Below, one piece after another: positions 25,339 through 34,994 of a DNA stretch of 35,763 nucleotides (position 1 is the first letter of the stretch; the number at the start of each line of letters is the position of its first letter). A program made the translations under genes and the position numbers. The notes under the pieces are model-generated. The model saw only the letters and a program-made list of their open reading frames with translations. It was not told the origin of the DNA and ran no database searches. The DNA is from an uncultured Granulosicoccaceae bacterium (GTDB lineage Bacteria; Pseudomonadota; Gammaproteobacteria; Granulosicoccales; Granulosicoccaceae), in NCBI GenBank assembly GCA_938028465.1, contig CALJAA010000076.1, forward strand, positions 1 to 35,763, written 5' to 3'.

Positions 25339-26916
25339 TCAATTACACGGATTAGCAATAGCATCAAACCGAGGAGCAATCTCGTTTAGATCTACCCAAG
25401 CACCAGAAGCTGACGCGCCACCCAGGCTTGCGGCACATTCTTCCGTAATCCAAATATTGCCGTCCCCTTCTACCCAACGATACTCAGCTACATCAGTACG
25501 GCTATAAACATAGCCCGTTGTATCGTTTGTTGGACTACCCGTTAGGCACGGGTTCGCGATAGAGTCCATAGCCGGCGCTCTACCCACTAAATCATTCCAG
25601 TCACCTGATGCTGATGCATCACCAAGTAGCATTGCACAGGCTTGGTCGATCCAAACGTTACCCATTTCTCCTGTGGCGTTACGGTCTACCCAACGATATT
25701 CTTCTGTATCAGTCCTTGAAAACACATAACCGTTTTCCGCTGGTACGTTATCGCAAGGGTTGCTAATCGAATCCATCGCAGGTGCCAGGTCCCTCAGCTC
25801 ATTCCAATCTCCGTAAACCGACGCTCCGCCTAATTGTTCTGCGCACTCGCGATCTATCCAAACATTGCCCATGACACCTTGCTCTGTTCTGTCGATCCAA
25901 CGAAATTCATCTGTATCGTTGCGAGAGAAAACATACGCAGCTCGGTCAGTATGGGGTTGTGCACCGCGGCGCAACGTAAATTGATCAGGTATCGAGCCAT
26001 CAATAGCCTTGAAGTAACACTCAGCAACCACATCACCAAATTCGCAAAAAAGTGCACCATGTGTTGCACCTTGTGACGCTGTGTAAACAGACGCCCACCA
26101 ATCACCGCCACGTCGTTGCGGCCTAACTTCTCGTCCACCAAGGCCTGAAACAGCGACGAATGACTGGCCGGATTGCAAGATCATATCGCTTTCACGGTTT
26201 ACGACGGTTTGGTTCTCAAAATCACTCAGCAGATAAGAACGCGAATAAGCATGCTCATGAGCAACCACGACCATGGCACCAGCATCTAAACAGGCGTCAT
26301 ATACGCCCCAACCCGTTGAGTCACCTTTACGGCCCGTTTGCAGTGCGTTCTGGTTTTTATGCCAAGCACAAATGCGCCAGCGATTACTATTATTGGCAAA
26401 TGTTGATCGGATATAGTCAGGGTAGTTGTCGTCGGCTTGAACGCCCTCTACTTCATTGATGCCAGGCGACACCTGAACAATATCGATATTGCCAATTTGA
26501 CAAGCAGCCTTAACACCAAGGTTGCCACTACACGACAGTGCTCCGGAACGGTCAAGTCTCTGTCGTGTTAATGATTGGTAAATAGGCCATTCGAAATTTT
26601 CATGGTTACCAACAAGCGTTAATATTGGAAAATTTCGTCCTAGCGCGTCATTATTATTGGTTTCCCATTGCGCGGCTGCTTGCACACTGTACCCAAGATC
26701 ACCCTGAATCATCAGCAGATCAGCGCCTTCCGACTGAACCAGCCTAAGTAATGATTGGGCGTGCTCGCCGACGCCTTGGTCACCCGTAAACGCGATTTTC
26801 ACTGTGTCTGCAGAAATTGCGGGAGCAATTGAAAAAAATGCAAAAGCTATCGAGGTGATAGATAGCCGCCGGCCAATTGCTAATCGGCTTTGGAGGCGAT
26901 GTTTTTTTAAAAGCAC
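25339..26916 (-). CDS. Exported metallophosphoesterase with three C-terminal repeats
   Basis: A protein of about 525 residues, secreted or periplasmic. The signal peptide ends AISA. The calcineurin-like phosphoesterase domain (about 37-320) shows the metal-binding motifs GD (46), GDLGY (72), GNHE (103-106), and AHEHAYSR. The substrate is unknown. The last 200 residues are three tandem copies of a 65-70 residue unit, each with the pattern GYVFSRTDTxEYRW, then GNVWID-C, then ASASGDWN, and ending NPC. The repeat is described further below. I chose the GTG at 26916 because AGGG lies eight bases before it and it gives a normal signal peptide; a TTG at 26958 would add 14 residues. Confidence 0.83.
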   Translation of the reverse strand: MLLKKHRLQSRLAIGRRLSITSIAFAFFSIAPAISADTVKIAFTGDQGVGEHAQSLLRLVQSEGADLLMIQGDLGYSVQAAAQWETNNNDALGRNFPILTLVGNHENFEWPIYQSLTRQRLDRSGALSCSGNLGVKAACQIGNIDIVQVSPGINEVEGVQADDNYPDYIRSTFANNSNRWRICAWHKNQNALQTGRKGDSTGWGVYDACLDAGAMVVVAHEHAYSRSYLLSDFENQTVVNRESDMILQSGQSFVAVSGLGGREVRPQRRGGDWWASVYTASQGATHGALFCEFGDVVAECYFKAIDGSIPDQFTLRRGAQPHTDRAAYVFSRNDTDEFRWIDRTEQGVMGNVWIDRECAEQLGGASVYGDWNELRDLAPAMDSISNPCDNVPAENGYVFSRTDTEEYRWVDRNATGEMGNVWIDQACAMLLGDASASGDWNDLVGRAPAMDSIANPCLTGSPTNDTTGYVYSRTDVAEYRWVEGDGNIWITEECAASLGGASASGAWVDLNEIAPRFDAIANPCN

Positions 26917-27063
26917 TTGGTAACCCTGCGCAGAAATTGTTGGGCTGAAAATAGACAACCGTCAAATATACAGCGCAGATATTACGCACTTCAAAAAAAT
27001 AGTTTGTTCATATTTTGACCAATCACGGTGATTTTACATTGTCATTAGGCAAGGATTAGCCAC

Positions 27064-27109
27064 AAAAAAAGCCCACTGAACAACCAAGTAGTTGTAATCA
27101 GTGGGCTTT
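27064..27109 (-). terminator. Rho-independent terminator of the cotH-like gene
   Basis: The arms 27068-27084 and 27091-27109 form a long stem: AAAGCCCACTGA and ACAAC on one side pair with GTTGT and TCAGTGGGCTTT on the other, around a 6-base loop with two unpaired A. On the minus strand the stem is followed by a run of seven T, right after the CotH-like stop. This is a textbook intrinsic terminator. Confidence 0.9.
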
Positions 27110-27144
27110 CGCTCTGCAATACTTACTGAGGGCTAGATTGAAAA

Positions 27145-29190
27145 CTATGGCACTACAAAACGCATTGCCCCATAGTAAGTTTGGTTTTCGAAGTACAGTT
27201 TGTTACCAGACACCTGCCAAAGCCGTTCTGGCTCATTGCTCGGTGTCGCAATCAGCCGAGCAAAATATTGACCTGCTGGCAGCTGACTTTGAGCGACATT
27301 TTGTACCACGACATCTGGCGCGTCTTGGATTTGACTGATATCAACCACGATTGACTGTGAGTCAAAGGTCGGTGTAGTGGCTATTTGCAAACGATATTGA
27401 ACAACCCCAGCAACGGACGTCACGTCATAAGCTGGCTCCCATGTCATACGCCATTGCCCTGCCACCAAAGTTGGTTCGAACAAAGTAGGAGGCATGAGTA
27501 AGCCAAAATTTGAACGTACAGCCAGCTCGTTGTCGTCAAACAGACTAATAAATTTTTCAGATGAGTAAATCGTGAAGCCAGGATTATTCAGACTATCTGG
27601 TGCGCGATTTTGATATTCCTCAGACAAACCAATGTAGTGATTCACTTTTTTAGCCATCTCGTCTTGCAAAACATGATTACGGCGAATGCTCTCGATAGTG
27701 GTCAATATCTCCTCATGAATACCAGGTTGCTTGTAGAACTTATTAAGAAACGTGTTTTGTGATGCTAGTGCGTAACCGTATTCCAAACGTTGCCTTAGCG
27801 AATCGGCAGACATATCGTTAGGTGGTTCAATCCACTCGCCCATTGCCTCATCGTAGTCCCAAGGAACAAAATAGAACTTCTCGGTACCAACTGGGTTGTA
27901 CAAAATATAGTTATGACGAACAGCATCCTTTTGGCGAAGCAGAATATTTGCGGTAACCCATGCCATGACGTTGCTACGATCAAAATACTGATTTAATACC
28001 GAATCGAATGTTCGATTTGGATCGTGCAATGCCGTAATCATTGCTACCAGCGGACGATGATCATCACCATTTTCGATGGACAAAGTAGACTCGAATAAGT
28101 CTTTATTTAACGGCTCGCCTAATTCATCTAACTTTAGCGTGTCCAACGATTGTTTGTTGAATTTAAAGTATTCTGCCTTGTAGATCCTGTCATCGTCATT
28201 CCAACCACGCTTGCGTAAAAAATATCCATTTACGCGCTCAACATGCGTAAACAAGCCATAGTCAACTGGACCCTGACCATCATCAATCCACAGGTTAACA
28301 AACTGAGTACGCACACTTGGAAGATTGGGAATTTCAGCCATTATGTCCATAGCAAGCTTGTTTCGGATACGGCTTGATTCATAGGGGTGTTTGTTGAGCT
28401 GCAAATGACGCTCACCGCGCCACAGAGCTTCTTTACTATCTAACTTAATACGGAATGACTTCTGTGGAGCAGAACGAGAGCCACCGCCGCGCAATCGTAA
28501 TTCAGCATTACTAACTGATCCATCATCAACAAAATCGCTGCTTTTAAAATGCACGTTAATATCAACGGTATGATCATCGAACTTATCAACATCTGCCATC
28601 ACATCAGCAAGTGTGCAACCAGATTCATCGACTGCATTACAAGGGCCAGCCACGGTCGCTGTACGTAAATCAACGCGAATAACATTGCTCGGGCTATAGC
28701 CATCCTCATACAGGTTGGCAGGTTCTGCTATGTTTTGATCGTTTGGAGCTGGCGGAATTATCGTGCCCGGAACGTTTGGGTCAATATTACTGTTCTGGGT
28801 AATCAAAGTTATTTCAGCCATAGCAGAACGCCTATCATCCGCGGCTATTGCAACGACTCCATAAGTGTATGTTGTAGCACTGGCTAGCGCGTTATCCGTA
28901 AAGCTAGTATTGCTCGTATTGCTAACGACTGTATCGTCACGGCTAACCTCATAGGTGAGCCCAGCAGTGCTGCCTGCTTCCCAACGAATTTGTACTGAGC
29001 TTGATGAGTACACCGTAGAAGCCAAACCTGTGGGTGCCGCTATAGGACCGTTTTCAACAATAGGTGGCGTTACATCAGGTGTGGGTGCTTCGTCATCAGA
29101 TGAACAAGACGTTATCAACAACAGTAAGGTTGCAATAATGGTTATGCTTTTTAATGGAGCGAGTGTGGGTCCTTTCTTGTTCAGTTGCAT
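27145..29190 (-). CDS. CotH-kinase-family lipoprotein
   Basis: A 681-residue lipoprotein with lipobox ITSC (Cys29). A fibronectin type III-like domain (about 49-130) and a low-complexity linker come first, then a CotH kinase domain (about 200-480). Motifs of the CotH fold are LRGGGS and the downstream KSFRIKLD, LNKHPYESSRIRNKLA, and FVPWDYDEAMG; the last holds the metal-binding Asp pair. CotH proteins are atypical kinases; spore coat CotH phosphorylates other coat proteins. In Gram-negative bacteria the targets are unknown. The C-terminal 140 residues look like a beta-sandwich. GGGGA lies upstream of the ATG, and a strong terminator follows the stop. Confidence 0.9.
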   Translation of the reverse strand: MQLNKKGPTLAPLKSITIIATLLLLITSCSSDDEAPTPDVTPPIVENGPIAAPTGLASTVYSSSSVQIRWEAGSTAGLTYEVSRDDTVVSNTSNTSFTDNALASATTYTYGVVAIAADDRRSAMAEITLITQNSNIDPNVPGTIIPPAPNDQNIAEPANLYEDGYSPSNVIRVDLRTATVAGPCNAVDESGCTLADVMADVDKFDDHTVDINVHFKSSDFVDDGSVSNAELRLRGGGSRSAPQKSFRIKLDSKEALWRGERHLQLNKHPYESSRIRNKLAMDIMAEIPNLPSVRTQFVNLWIDDGQGPVDYGLFTHVERVNGYFLRKRGWNDDDRIYKAEYFKFNKQSLDTLKLDELGEPLNKDLFESTLSIENGDDHRPLVAMITALHDPNRTFDSVLNQYFDRSNVMAWVTANILLRQKDAVRHNYILYNPVGTEKFYFVPWDYDEAMGEWIEPPNDMSADSLRQRLEYGYALASQNTFLNKFYKQPGIHEEILTTIESIRRNHVLQDEMAKKVNHYIGLSEEYQNRAPDSLNNPGFTIYSSEKFISLFDDNELAVRSNFGLLMPPTLFEPTLVAGQWRMTWEPAYDVTSVAGVVQYRLQIATTPTFDSQSIVVDISQIQDAPDVVVQNVAQSQLPAGQYFARLIATPSNEPERLWQVSGNKLYFENQTYYGAMRFVVP

Positions 29191-29551
29191 AATTCCGTTT
29201 CCCCTGATATTTACCGAATGAAACTATCACGGCAGTTCCCGTGTTTTTATGGTCCGTTTGGCAGGTTTACCCTTAATTTAATTACGTAGAATTGTTATTG
29301 CGTAAAACTGTGGGTTGATTCATATCTTTATGGGCTGAATGGTAATAAGACCATTTCATTTGTGACCGGTTGAACGACTACGGTCGCTCGACGATTTGTG
29401 TCAAATCAACCTTTTATGAGCGGGATTGGTAGCAATTTAATGAGTCATTGTGGTTATAAATGTAGGTGCGTTTTGTAAGCGAGATTGATGTGCACTACTG
29501 CTCAAAGGCGACTGGTATGATGCAAAAAACCTTGTAGGCATCAACGCTGTT
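29191..29551. other. Non-coding gap upstream of the epimerase gene
   Basis: 361 bases without a convincing gene. It must hold the promoters of the CotH-like gene (minus) and the enolase-superfamily gene (plus). One perfect palindrome, GATTTG-TGT-CAAATC (29393-29407), could be a regulator binding site. No clear -35/-10 pair was identified, and no tRNA-like structure is seen. Confidence 0.4.
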
Positions 29552-30658
29552 ATGAAAATCTCTGAGATACACATTTATCAAAAAGATCTACCCATTGTTG
29601 ATGGTCCCTACACCATGTCAACAATTACCCTGCACTCCATCGATACGACGATTGTAAAAATACTCACGGACACCGGCCTAACAGGATGGGGTGAAGTCAC
29701 ACCTCTTGGACCAAACTATCAACCACAACATGCCATGGGCGCGAGGGCCGCAATTGCTCATATGGCACCAGGGTTAATTGGGCAATCATGTTTAGATCAC
29801 CTACTTCTACGACGGCACATGGATGGTCTGCTCGATGGTCACAACTACGCGAAGGCCGCAATCGATATCGCGACTATGGATTTGGTTGGTAAGCATCATG
29901 GCGTAAGAGTGTGTGATCTTTTAGGTGGTGCAGTGAGTGAAAGATTACCGGCTTACTATGCCGTTGGTATTGGAAGCCCAACTGATACTGCAAATATTGC
30001 GGTAGATAAGATCAAGCAAGGCTATAACCGCCTTCAGTTCAAAATAGGTGGTCGTGATATCTCAACCGATATTGAAGTCATGCAGAAGGTTTGGGAAACC
30101 GTTGGGCACAAGGTACAACTTGTCGCTGACGCAAATCGCGGGCTTACGGCCGCACAGGCAAAACAATTTAGCGTGGGCTGCCGCAATATTCCGCTTGTCA
30201 TGGAGCAGCCTTGCAATACGATGGAAGAAGTTAAATCCATCCGTTCTCAGGTATGTCATCCATTGGCAATCGATGAGAATCTTGAAAGCGTGCATGATGT
30301 ACTGCGTGCAATCTCTATGGATGTAGCAGATGCGTTTGGGTTAAAGATCACTCGCTTGGGCGGAATCAATGCAATGGTAACGGTGCGCGATATTTGTGAA
30401 GCACGCCGTATACCCCACAGCATGGAAGATACATGGGGTGGCGATATTGTGTCAGCTGCTATTTTGCACGTTAGCGCTACAGTAAAACCTGAATTACTTG
30501 AAAGCGTGTGGACTTCCGGCAACTACATAGATGAACACTACGACCCAGATAACGGTATTGCTGTTGACGGGGGTTACTTTGAGGTGCCGAAGGGTGTTGG
30601 TTTAGGAGTTACACCCGATGAAGGACGCATTGGTCAATTGGTCGCCTCTTATAGTTAG
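29552..30658 (+). CDS. Enolase-superfamily epimerase/racemase, hydroxyproline-betaine 2-epimerase-like
   Basis: A 368-residue member of the mandelate racemase group of the enolase superfamily. It resembles the hydroxyproline-betaine / proline-betaine 2-epimerase (HpbD) subgroup, which racemises the osmolytes so they can be catabolised. Catalytic bases Lys164 (in QFKIGG) and Lys265 (in GLKITRLGG) match the two-lysine pair, and Asp193, Glu218 and Asp241 are the metal ligands. Blocks DGPYTMST, RRHMDGLLDGHNYAKAAIDIA and SMEDTWGGDI fit HpbD well. A cis-3-hydroxyproline dehydratase is the main alternative, as the two functions share a fold. No demethylase genes are beside it. The ribosome-binding site is weak. 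Confidence 0.82.
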   Translation: MKISEIHIYQKDLPIVDGPYTMSTITLHSIDTTIVKILTDTGLTGWGEVTPLGPNYQPQHAMGARAAIAHMAPGLIGQSCLDHLLLRRHMDGLLDGHNYAKAAIDIATMDLVGKHHGVRVCDLLGGAVSERLPAYYAVGIGSPTDTANIAVDKIKQGYNRLQFKIGGRDISTDIEVMQKVWETVGHKVQLVADANRGLTAAQAKQFSVGCRNIPLVMEQPCNTMEEVKSIRSQVCHPLAIDENLESVHDVLRAISMDVADAFGLKITRLGGINAMVTVRDICEARRIPHSMEDTWGGDIVSAAILHVSATVKPELLESVWTSGNYIDEHYDPDNGIAVDGGYFEVPKGVGLGVTPDEGRIGQLVASYS

Positions 30659-31067
30659 AAATAACAACGGGCAACCAACATTGTAGGGAACCGATTGACA
30701 GCATCTAATCCTAAAAGTGAATTACCTCATAATTACAGTTGTCTGCAAGCGTTCCGTGATTGCCTTACAAGGCAAATGGATGAAAGCCCGAGAGCTGATA
30801 GGCTTGCTTAAGTCAAATTATGATAAGGCCTCCCTTATCACCAGCACAAGCCAATACCAAGCACTAGCCTCTGGATTAACGGTTGGCATGGGTATTCATT
30901 CAGAATCGTTATGCAATTCACTATGGCGTGTTGATTAGGTATTTGTGCTGTCTTAATCAAAGACTACTGTATTATTAATATGCTAGCTTGATTTCAAAAC
31001 AGCGTGCAGTTAGCAATGGATTAAAACTCAACTAGGTTCAACTAGGTTCAACTAGGAGTAGAAAACA
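30659..31067. other. Non-coding gap upstream of hmgA
   Basis: 409 bases. The first 280 hold short open frames in more than one phase with no recognisable product, and may be decayed coding sequence. The last 110 are AT-rich and contain the hmgA leader and its tandem repeat. No tRNA-like structure is seen. Confidence 0.4.
31029..31058 (+). repeat. Three 10-bp tandem repeats at the hmgA ribosome-binding site
   Basis: Three head-to-tail copies of CAACTAGGTT, the last ending AG instead of TT. That change turns the third copy into the AGGAG Shine-Dalgarno (31054-31058), nine bases before the hmgA ATG; the other two carry a partial AGGTT. Such an array can gain or lose copies by slippage. Confidence 0.9.
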
Positions 31068-32399
31068 ATGAGTACGTCTGGCAGCGACCCAACCCCCTTT
31101 AATTATATGTCGGGTTTTGGCAATGATTTTGAAACCGAATCTTTGCCGGGTGCATTGCCGCAGGGTCAAAATAGTCCGCAAAAATGTGCCTACGGTTTAT
31201 ATGCTGAACAGTTATCGGGTTCTCCATTTACAGCACCGCGCGGCACGAATGAGCGAAGCTGGCTATACCGTATACGACCTAGTGTGCGTCATACACATCG
31301 ATTTACAAACCTAGAGCTGCCGCTATGGCGCTCAGCGCCTGCTAACCACGACGCTGTGTTATCACTACAGCAAATGCGTTGGAGCCCAACACCCTTACCT
31401 AGTGAGCCAACTAACTTTATACAAGGTATGCGTACTATCACAACAGCGGGTGATGTGATGACACAAACCGGTATGGCTTCGCATGTTTATGTTGCCAATA
31501 CTGACATGATTGATGATTACTTTTTTAATGCTGATGGCGAGATGTTGTTAGTGCCTCAGCAAGGCTCACTTATCTTGTTTACGGAGCTTGGCAAAATACA
31601 AATAGCTCCCGGCGAGATAGGCCTGATACCCCGTGGGGTTACGTTTAAAGTAGCCGTGCCTGACGGTACAGCACGTGGCTACGTATGTGAAAACTACGGC
31701 GCAAAGCTCACCCTACCTGATCGCGGCCCAATTGGCGCTAACTGCTTAGCGAATCCGCGGGATTTTAAAACACCGGTTGCCTGCTTTGAAGATAAAGAAT
31801 CGGCGTGCAAAGTTTGTATTAAATGGTGCGGTAATTTCTATAACACTGATATTAATCATTCGCCACTTGATGTGGTCGCCTGGCACGGTAACTATGCGCC
31901 ATACAAATATGATCTCGCTACATTCTCTCCTGTGGGTGCATTGATGTTTGATCATCCTGACCCATCAATCTTTACTGTGCTCACTGCGCCAAGCGATGAA
32001 GCCGGCACCGCCAATATCGATTTCGTGATATTCCCACCACGATGGCTAGTCGCTGAAAACACCTTTCGCCCACCTTGGTATCACCGCAATGTCATGAGCG
32101 AATTTATGGGGTTGATCCAAGGGCAATACGATGCCAAAGAAGAAGGTTTTGTACCAGGTGGTATGAGCTTGCATAATATGATGCTACCGCATGGGCCGGA
32201 TCATTCAGGCTTTGAAAAAGCGTCCAACGCGGCCCTTGCGCCACAAAAATTAGAAAACACCTTGGCGTTTATGTTTGAAACCCGTTACCCGCAGCATATG
32301 ACAAAATATGCAGCACAACTAGACACCGTTCAAGACGATTACATAGATTGTTGGGCTGGCTTAGAACGAAAGTTTGATGGAACGCCTGATCCAAAGTAA
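31068..32399 (+). CDS. hmgA: Homogentisate 1,2-dioxygenase
   Basis: A 443-residue HmgA, the Fe(II) dioxygenase that opens the ring of homogentisate to maleylacetoacetate, in tyrosine and phenylalanine breakdown. The iron ligands are in place: His339 and Glu345 in [12 protein letters not shown], and His375 in MLPHGPD, equivalent to H335/E341/H371 in the human enzyme. The opening [12 protein letters not shown] and [10 protein letters not shown] block are family signatures. Length is usual. It is the first gene of hmgA-fahA-maiA. Its ribosome-binding site is made by the third unit of a tandem repeat. No hpd gene or hmgR-type regulator lies in the window. Confidence 0.97.
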   Translation: MSTSGSDPTPFNYMSGFGNDFETESLPGALPQGQNSPQKCAYGLYAEQLSGSPFTAPRGTNERSWLYRIRPSVRHTHRFTNLELPLWRSAPANHDAVLSLQQMRWSPTPLPSEPTNFIQGMRTITTAGDVMTQTGMASHVYVANTDMIDDYFFNADGEMLLVPQQGSLILFTELGKIQIAPGEIGLIPRGVTFKVAVPDGTARGYVCENYGAKLTLPDRGPIGANCLANPRDFKTPVACFEDKESACKVCIKWCGNFYNTDINHSPLDVVAWHGNYAPYKYDLATFSPVGALMFDHPDPSIFTVLTAPSDEAGTANIDFVIFPPRWLVAENTFRPPWYHRNVMSEFMGLIQGQYDAKEEGFVPGGMSLHNMMLPHGPDHSGFEKASNAALAPQKLENTLAFMFETRYPQHMTKYAAQLDTVQDDYIDCWAGLERKFDGTPDPK

Positions 32400-32448
32400 G
32401 CTTAATACTGCTTTGCATTTAACGACAACTAACTGAGTTAGCAAACCG

Positions 32449-33720
32449 ATGACAATCATACACTGCCGCATAGAAAGCGCTAATAACCCCGAGTCAGATT
32501 TTCCGCTTAATAATTTACCGTATGGCGTGTTCTCAAAAGATGCTGGTACTGCTCGTTGCTGTGTAGCGATTGGGGATTCAGTTCTTGATCTATCTACACT
32601 TTACGCCGAAGCAATTTTCCCTGATCTCGCTGAGAATGTATTCGCGCACACAACACTAAATGCATTTATGGGCATGGGTGCTAAGAGTTGGTCTTATGTA
32701 CGCAAGCAGCTCATTGAATTGCTTAGTACTGAAAACGACATCGACGCAAGTAAGTCCAATGTTATAGACACAGCACTTCATGCTCAGTCTAGTGTCACAA
32801 TGCATATGCCATTTGCAGTAGGAGATTACACCGATTTTTACGCAGGCCGTCAGCATGCTACCAACGTTGGTACTATGTTCCGTGGTGCTGAAAATGCCCT
32901 ACCGCCTAACTGGCTGCATATACCGATTGGTTATAACGGTCGCGCCTCTACTGTTGTGGTTAGTGGTACCGACATACATCGCCCTTTGGGCCAGATGAAA
33001 CCACCTACAGCTGAAATTCCCCACTTCGGCCCGTGTAAGCGGCTCGACTTAGAACTCGAAATGGGTGCAGTAATCGGTATGCCTAATAATATGGGCAGGC
33101 CAGTTACAGTCAAAGAAGCTGACAATATGATTTTTGGTTATGTTTTGCTTAATGATTGGTCGGCACGCGATATACAAGCTTGGGAGTATCAACCGCTGGG
33201 GCCATTTCAAGCAAAGGTCTTTGCAACCAGCATAAGCCCATGGGTAGTCACCAAAGATGCCTTAGCAAACTTCCGTATTTCAACGCCTGCTAGAGACGTT
33301 GAGCTATTACCCTATCTTCAAGAGAAAGAACCCTTGCTGTATGACATCGATTTAGCAGTACATATACAACCACAAGGTGCAGCTAAAGCCACAACAATTA
33401 GCAATACCAATTATCGGAATATGTATTACTCAGCCGCACAACAATTGGCACATCACGCTGTTGGTGGTTGCAAGATGAATACGGGGGATCTACTTGGTTC
33501 CGGCACCATATCGGGGGATGACAACAAGGCTTACGGGTCTTTACTGGAAATCAGCTGGGGTGGTAAAAACCCGGTAACACTGGATACGGGCGAAACCAGA
33601 TCATTTTTGGAAGATGGCGACACCTTAACGCTTACTGGTGCAGCAATCGGTGACGGGTTTCGAATCGGATTTGGTGAATGCACCGGCAAGATTCTCCCTT
33701 CGCCTGATTTCAATCCATAA
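32449..33720 (+). CDS. fahA: Fumarylacetoacetase
   Basis: A 423-residue fumarylacetoacetate hydrolase, the last step of the homogentisate pathway, giving fumarate and acetoacetate. The catalytic-loop block YTDFYAGRQHATNVGTMFRG (residues 127-146) supplies the metal-binding Asp and the active-site His. LDLELEMGAVIG and the NDWSARDIQAWEY block supply further metal ligands. An N-terminal SH3-like domain (about 1-115) precedes the fold, as in eukaryotic-type enzymes. It starts 49 bp after hmgA and ends 14 bp before maiA, so all three are one operon. Confidence 0.96.
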   Translation: MTIIHCRIESANNPESDFPLNNLPYGVFSKDAGTARCCVAIGDSVLDLSTLYAEAIFPDLAENVFAHTTLNAFMGMGAKSWSYVRKQLIELLSTENDIDASKSNVIDTALHAQSSVTMHMPFAVGDYTDFYAGRQHATNVGTMFRGAENALPPNWLHIPIGYNGRASTVVVSGTDIHRPLGQMKPPTAEIPHFGPCKRLDLELEMGAVIGMPNNMGRPVTVKEADNMIFGYVLLNDWSARDIQAWEYQPLGPFQAKVFATSISPWVVTKDALANFRISTPARDVELLPYLQEKEPLLYDIDLAVHIQPQGAAKATTISNTNYRNMYYSAAQQLAHHAVGGCKMNTGDLLGSGTISGDDNKAYGSLLEISWGGKNPVTLDTGETRSFLEDGDTLTLTGAAIGDGFRIGFGECTGKILPSPDFNP

Positions 33721-33734
33721 CACGGCACACCATT

Positions 33735-34379
33735 ATGACTGACGTAGTGCTTTACGATTACTGGCGATCATCCGCAAGCTATCGCGTGCGAATTGCACTC
33801 GCGCTCAAGGGCATTGAGTATCAATCGGTGTCAATAAATTTATTAACTGGTGACCATAAATCGAATGCCTATCATGACACTAATCCACAAGGCTTGGTGC
33901 CGGCACTTAAGATTGATGGCCATACACTGACACAATCATTAGCGATCATTCAGTATCTTGATAATACAAGGCCCGAGGTGAGCTTAATACCCGCAAATGC
34001 GTTGGATAGACAACGCGTACACGCCCTTAGCCATGCCATTGCAATGGAGATCCACCCCATTTGCAATTTAAGTGTTGCACAGCATGTTGGTAATTTAGTC
34101 ACGGAAACCGATTCAGAGACGACTAAAAAACAATGGATGCAGCATTATATTAACCGCGGATTGCAAAGTGTTGAAGCGTTATTAGATGATGGCCAAAGCG
34201 GGGATTTTTGTCATGGCAACGCTCCGGGACTGATAGATTGTTGCTTAGTGCCTCAGGTGTACAACGCTCGTCGCTGGGGTTGTGATTTATCTGAACTTTC
34301 ATTAATTTGCGCAATTGACCAACGTTGCGATCAGTTGGATGCGTTTGTGGCTGCCCATCCTGACAAGCATAAGATTTAG
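33735..34379 (+). CDS. maiA: Maleylacetoacetate isomerase (zeta-class glutathione S-transferase)
   Basis: A 214-residue zeta-class GST that isomerises maleylacetoacetate to fumarylacetoacetate with glutathione. The zeta signature SSASYRVRIALALKG is at residues 12-26, with the catalytic Ser in SSxxS; NPQGLVPAL and the QSLAIIQYLD segment bind glutathione, and a helical C-terminal domain follows. It is the third gene of the homogentisate operon, completing the set of three central enzymes. It ends seven bases before the convergent GNAT gene. Confidence 0.95.
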   Translation: MTDVVLYDYWRSSASYRVRIALALKGIEYQSVSINLLTGDHKSNAYHDTNPQGLVPALKIDGHTLTQSLAIIQYLDNTRPEVSLIPANALDRQRVHALSHAIAMEIHPICNLSVAQHVGNLVTETDSETTKKQWMQHYINRGLQSVEALLDDGQSGDFCHGNAPGLIDCCLVPQVYNARRWGCDLSELSLICAIDQRCDQLDAFVAAHPDKHKI

Positions 34380-34386
34380 CGCACCA

Positions 34387-34833
34387 TCACGCCGATTCTG
34401 GTTTTAAAAGAAATATATCGCCGCCTTCTAAAGTTCCATTTTTCTCAAACCCCAACTTTTTATAAAGTGCTAAAGCCCGATTGTTTTTAGGTTCGCAATT
34501 AGTGACAATATCCTTAGCGCCAAGCTCACGCATTTCATTGATAGCCAGCATAACAGCAGATTTGCCATGTCCCATCCCTTGGTATTCTGGCGCTATCATC
34601 ATGTGATAAAGCCAATAAAATCTACCGTAACGCCCATCATGAAAGTAATAGGCAAGCATACCGATTAACTCTGAACCTGAGTAAATCGCTCTTAATTGGT
34701 TATCAGGCTCGAATTTCCATTCTGCTATAGCAAATACGTTTGGGTCAACAAATGTTTTATCTTGTTCAGCAACCTTTAGCTTGATACAGGCGTCCCAGTT
34801 TTCTTCATCAACAACGCGCAGATGTGTATTCAT
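34387..34833 (-). CDS. GNAT-family N-acetyltransferase
   Basis: A 148-residue acyl-CoA-dependent acetyltransferase of the GNAT fold. Motif A, the acetyl-CoA pyrophosphate loop, is EYQGMGHGKSAVM, a Q/R-x-x-G-x-G/A type sequence near residue 92-104. Motif B follows with CEPKNNRALALYKKLGFEKNG. The substrate is not predictable. It starts with ATG, and its promoter must lie in the 160 bp beside the truncated CoA-transferase stub. It is probably monocistronic and converges on maiA. Confidence 0.88.
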   Translation of the reverse strand: MNTHLRVVDEENWDACIKLKVAEQDKTFVDPNVFAIAEWKFEPDNQLRAIYSGSELIGMLAYYFHDGRYGRFYWLYHMMIAPEYQGMGHGKSAVMLAINEMRELGAKDIVTNCEPKNNRALALYKKLGFEKNGTLEGGDIFLLKPESA

Positions 34834-34994
34834 GATGGGTTGTTCTTAATATTGTATGTATTTATGCCGCTTAGCATACTGCTTGCTACCCAGTGATAAG
34901 GATAAATTCTGAGTATCTACTGTTACCTAGCCTTATAGTTTTAAACAACCGACTCCATGCACTGTTAGTAAATCGTCACAGCAAATGACTGACG

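Noticed and set aside
30717-30938. A 73-codon open frame from a GTG, with another short frame overlapping it in a different phase
   Set aside because: No family resemblance, no ribosome-binding site, and stop codons interrupt every longer reading. It may be decayed coding DNA but cannot be assigned.
31029-31058. The tandem CAACTAGGTT array considered as a CRISPR or phage element
   Set aside because: The units are only 10 bp and contiguous without spacers, so it is a simple tandem repeat.
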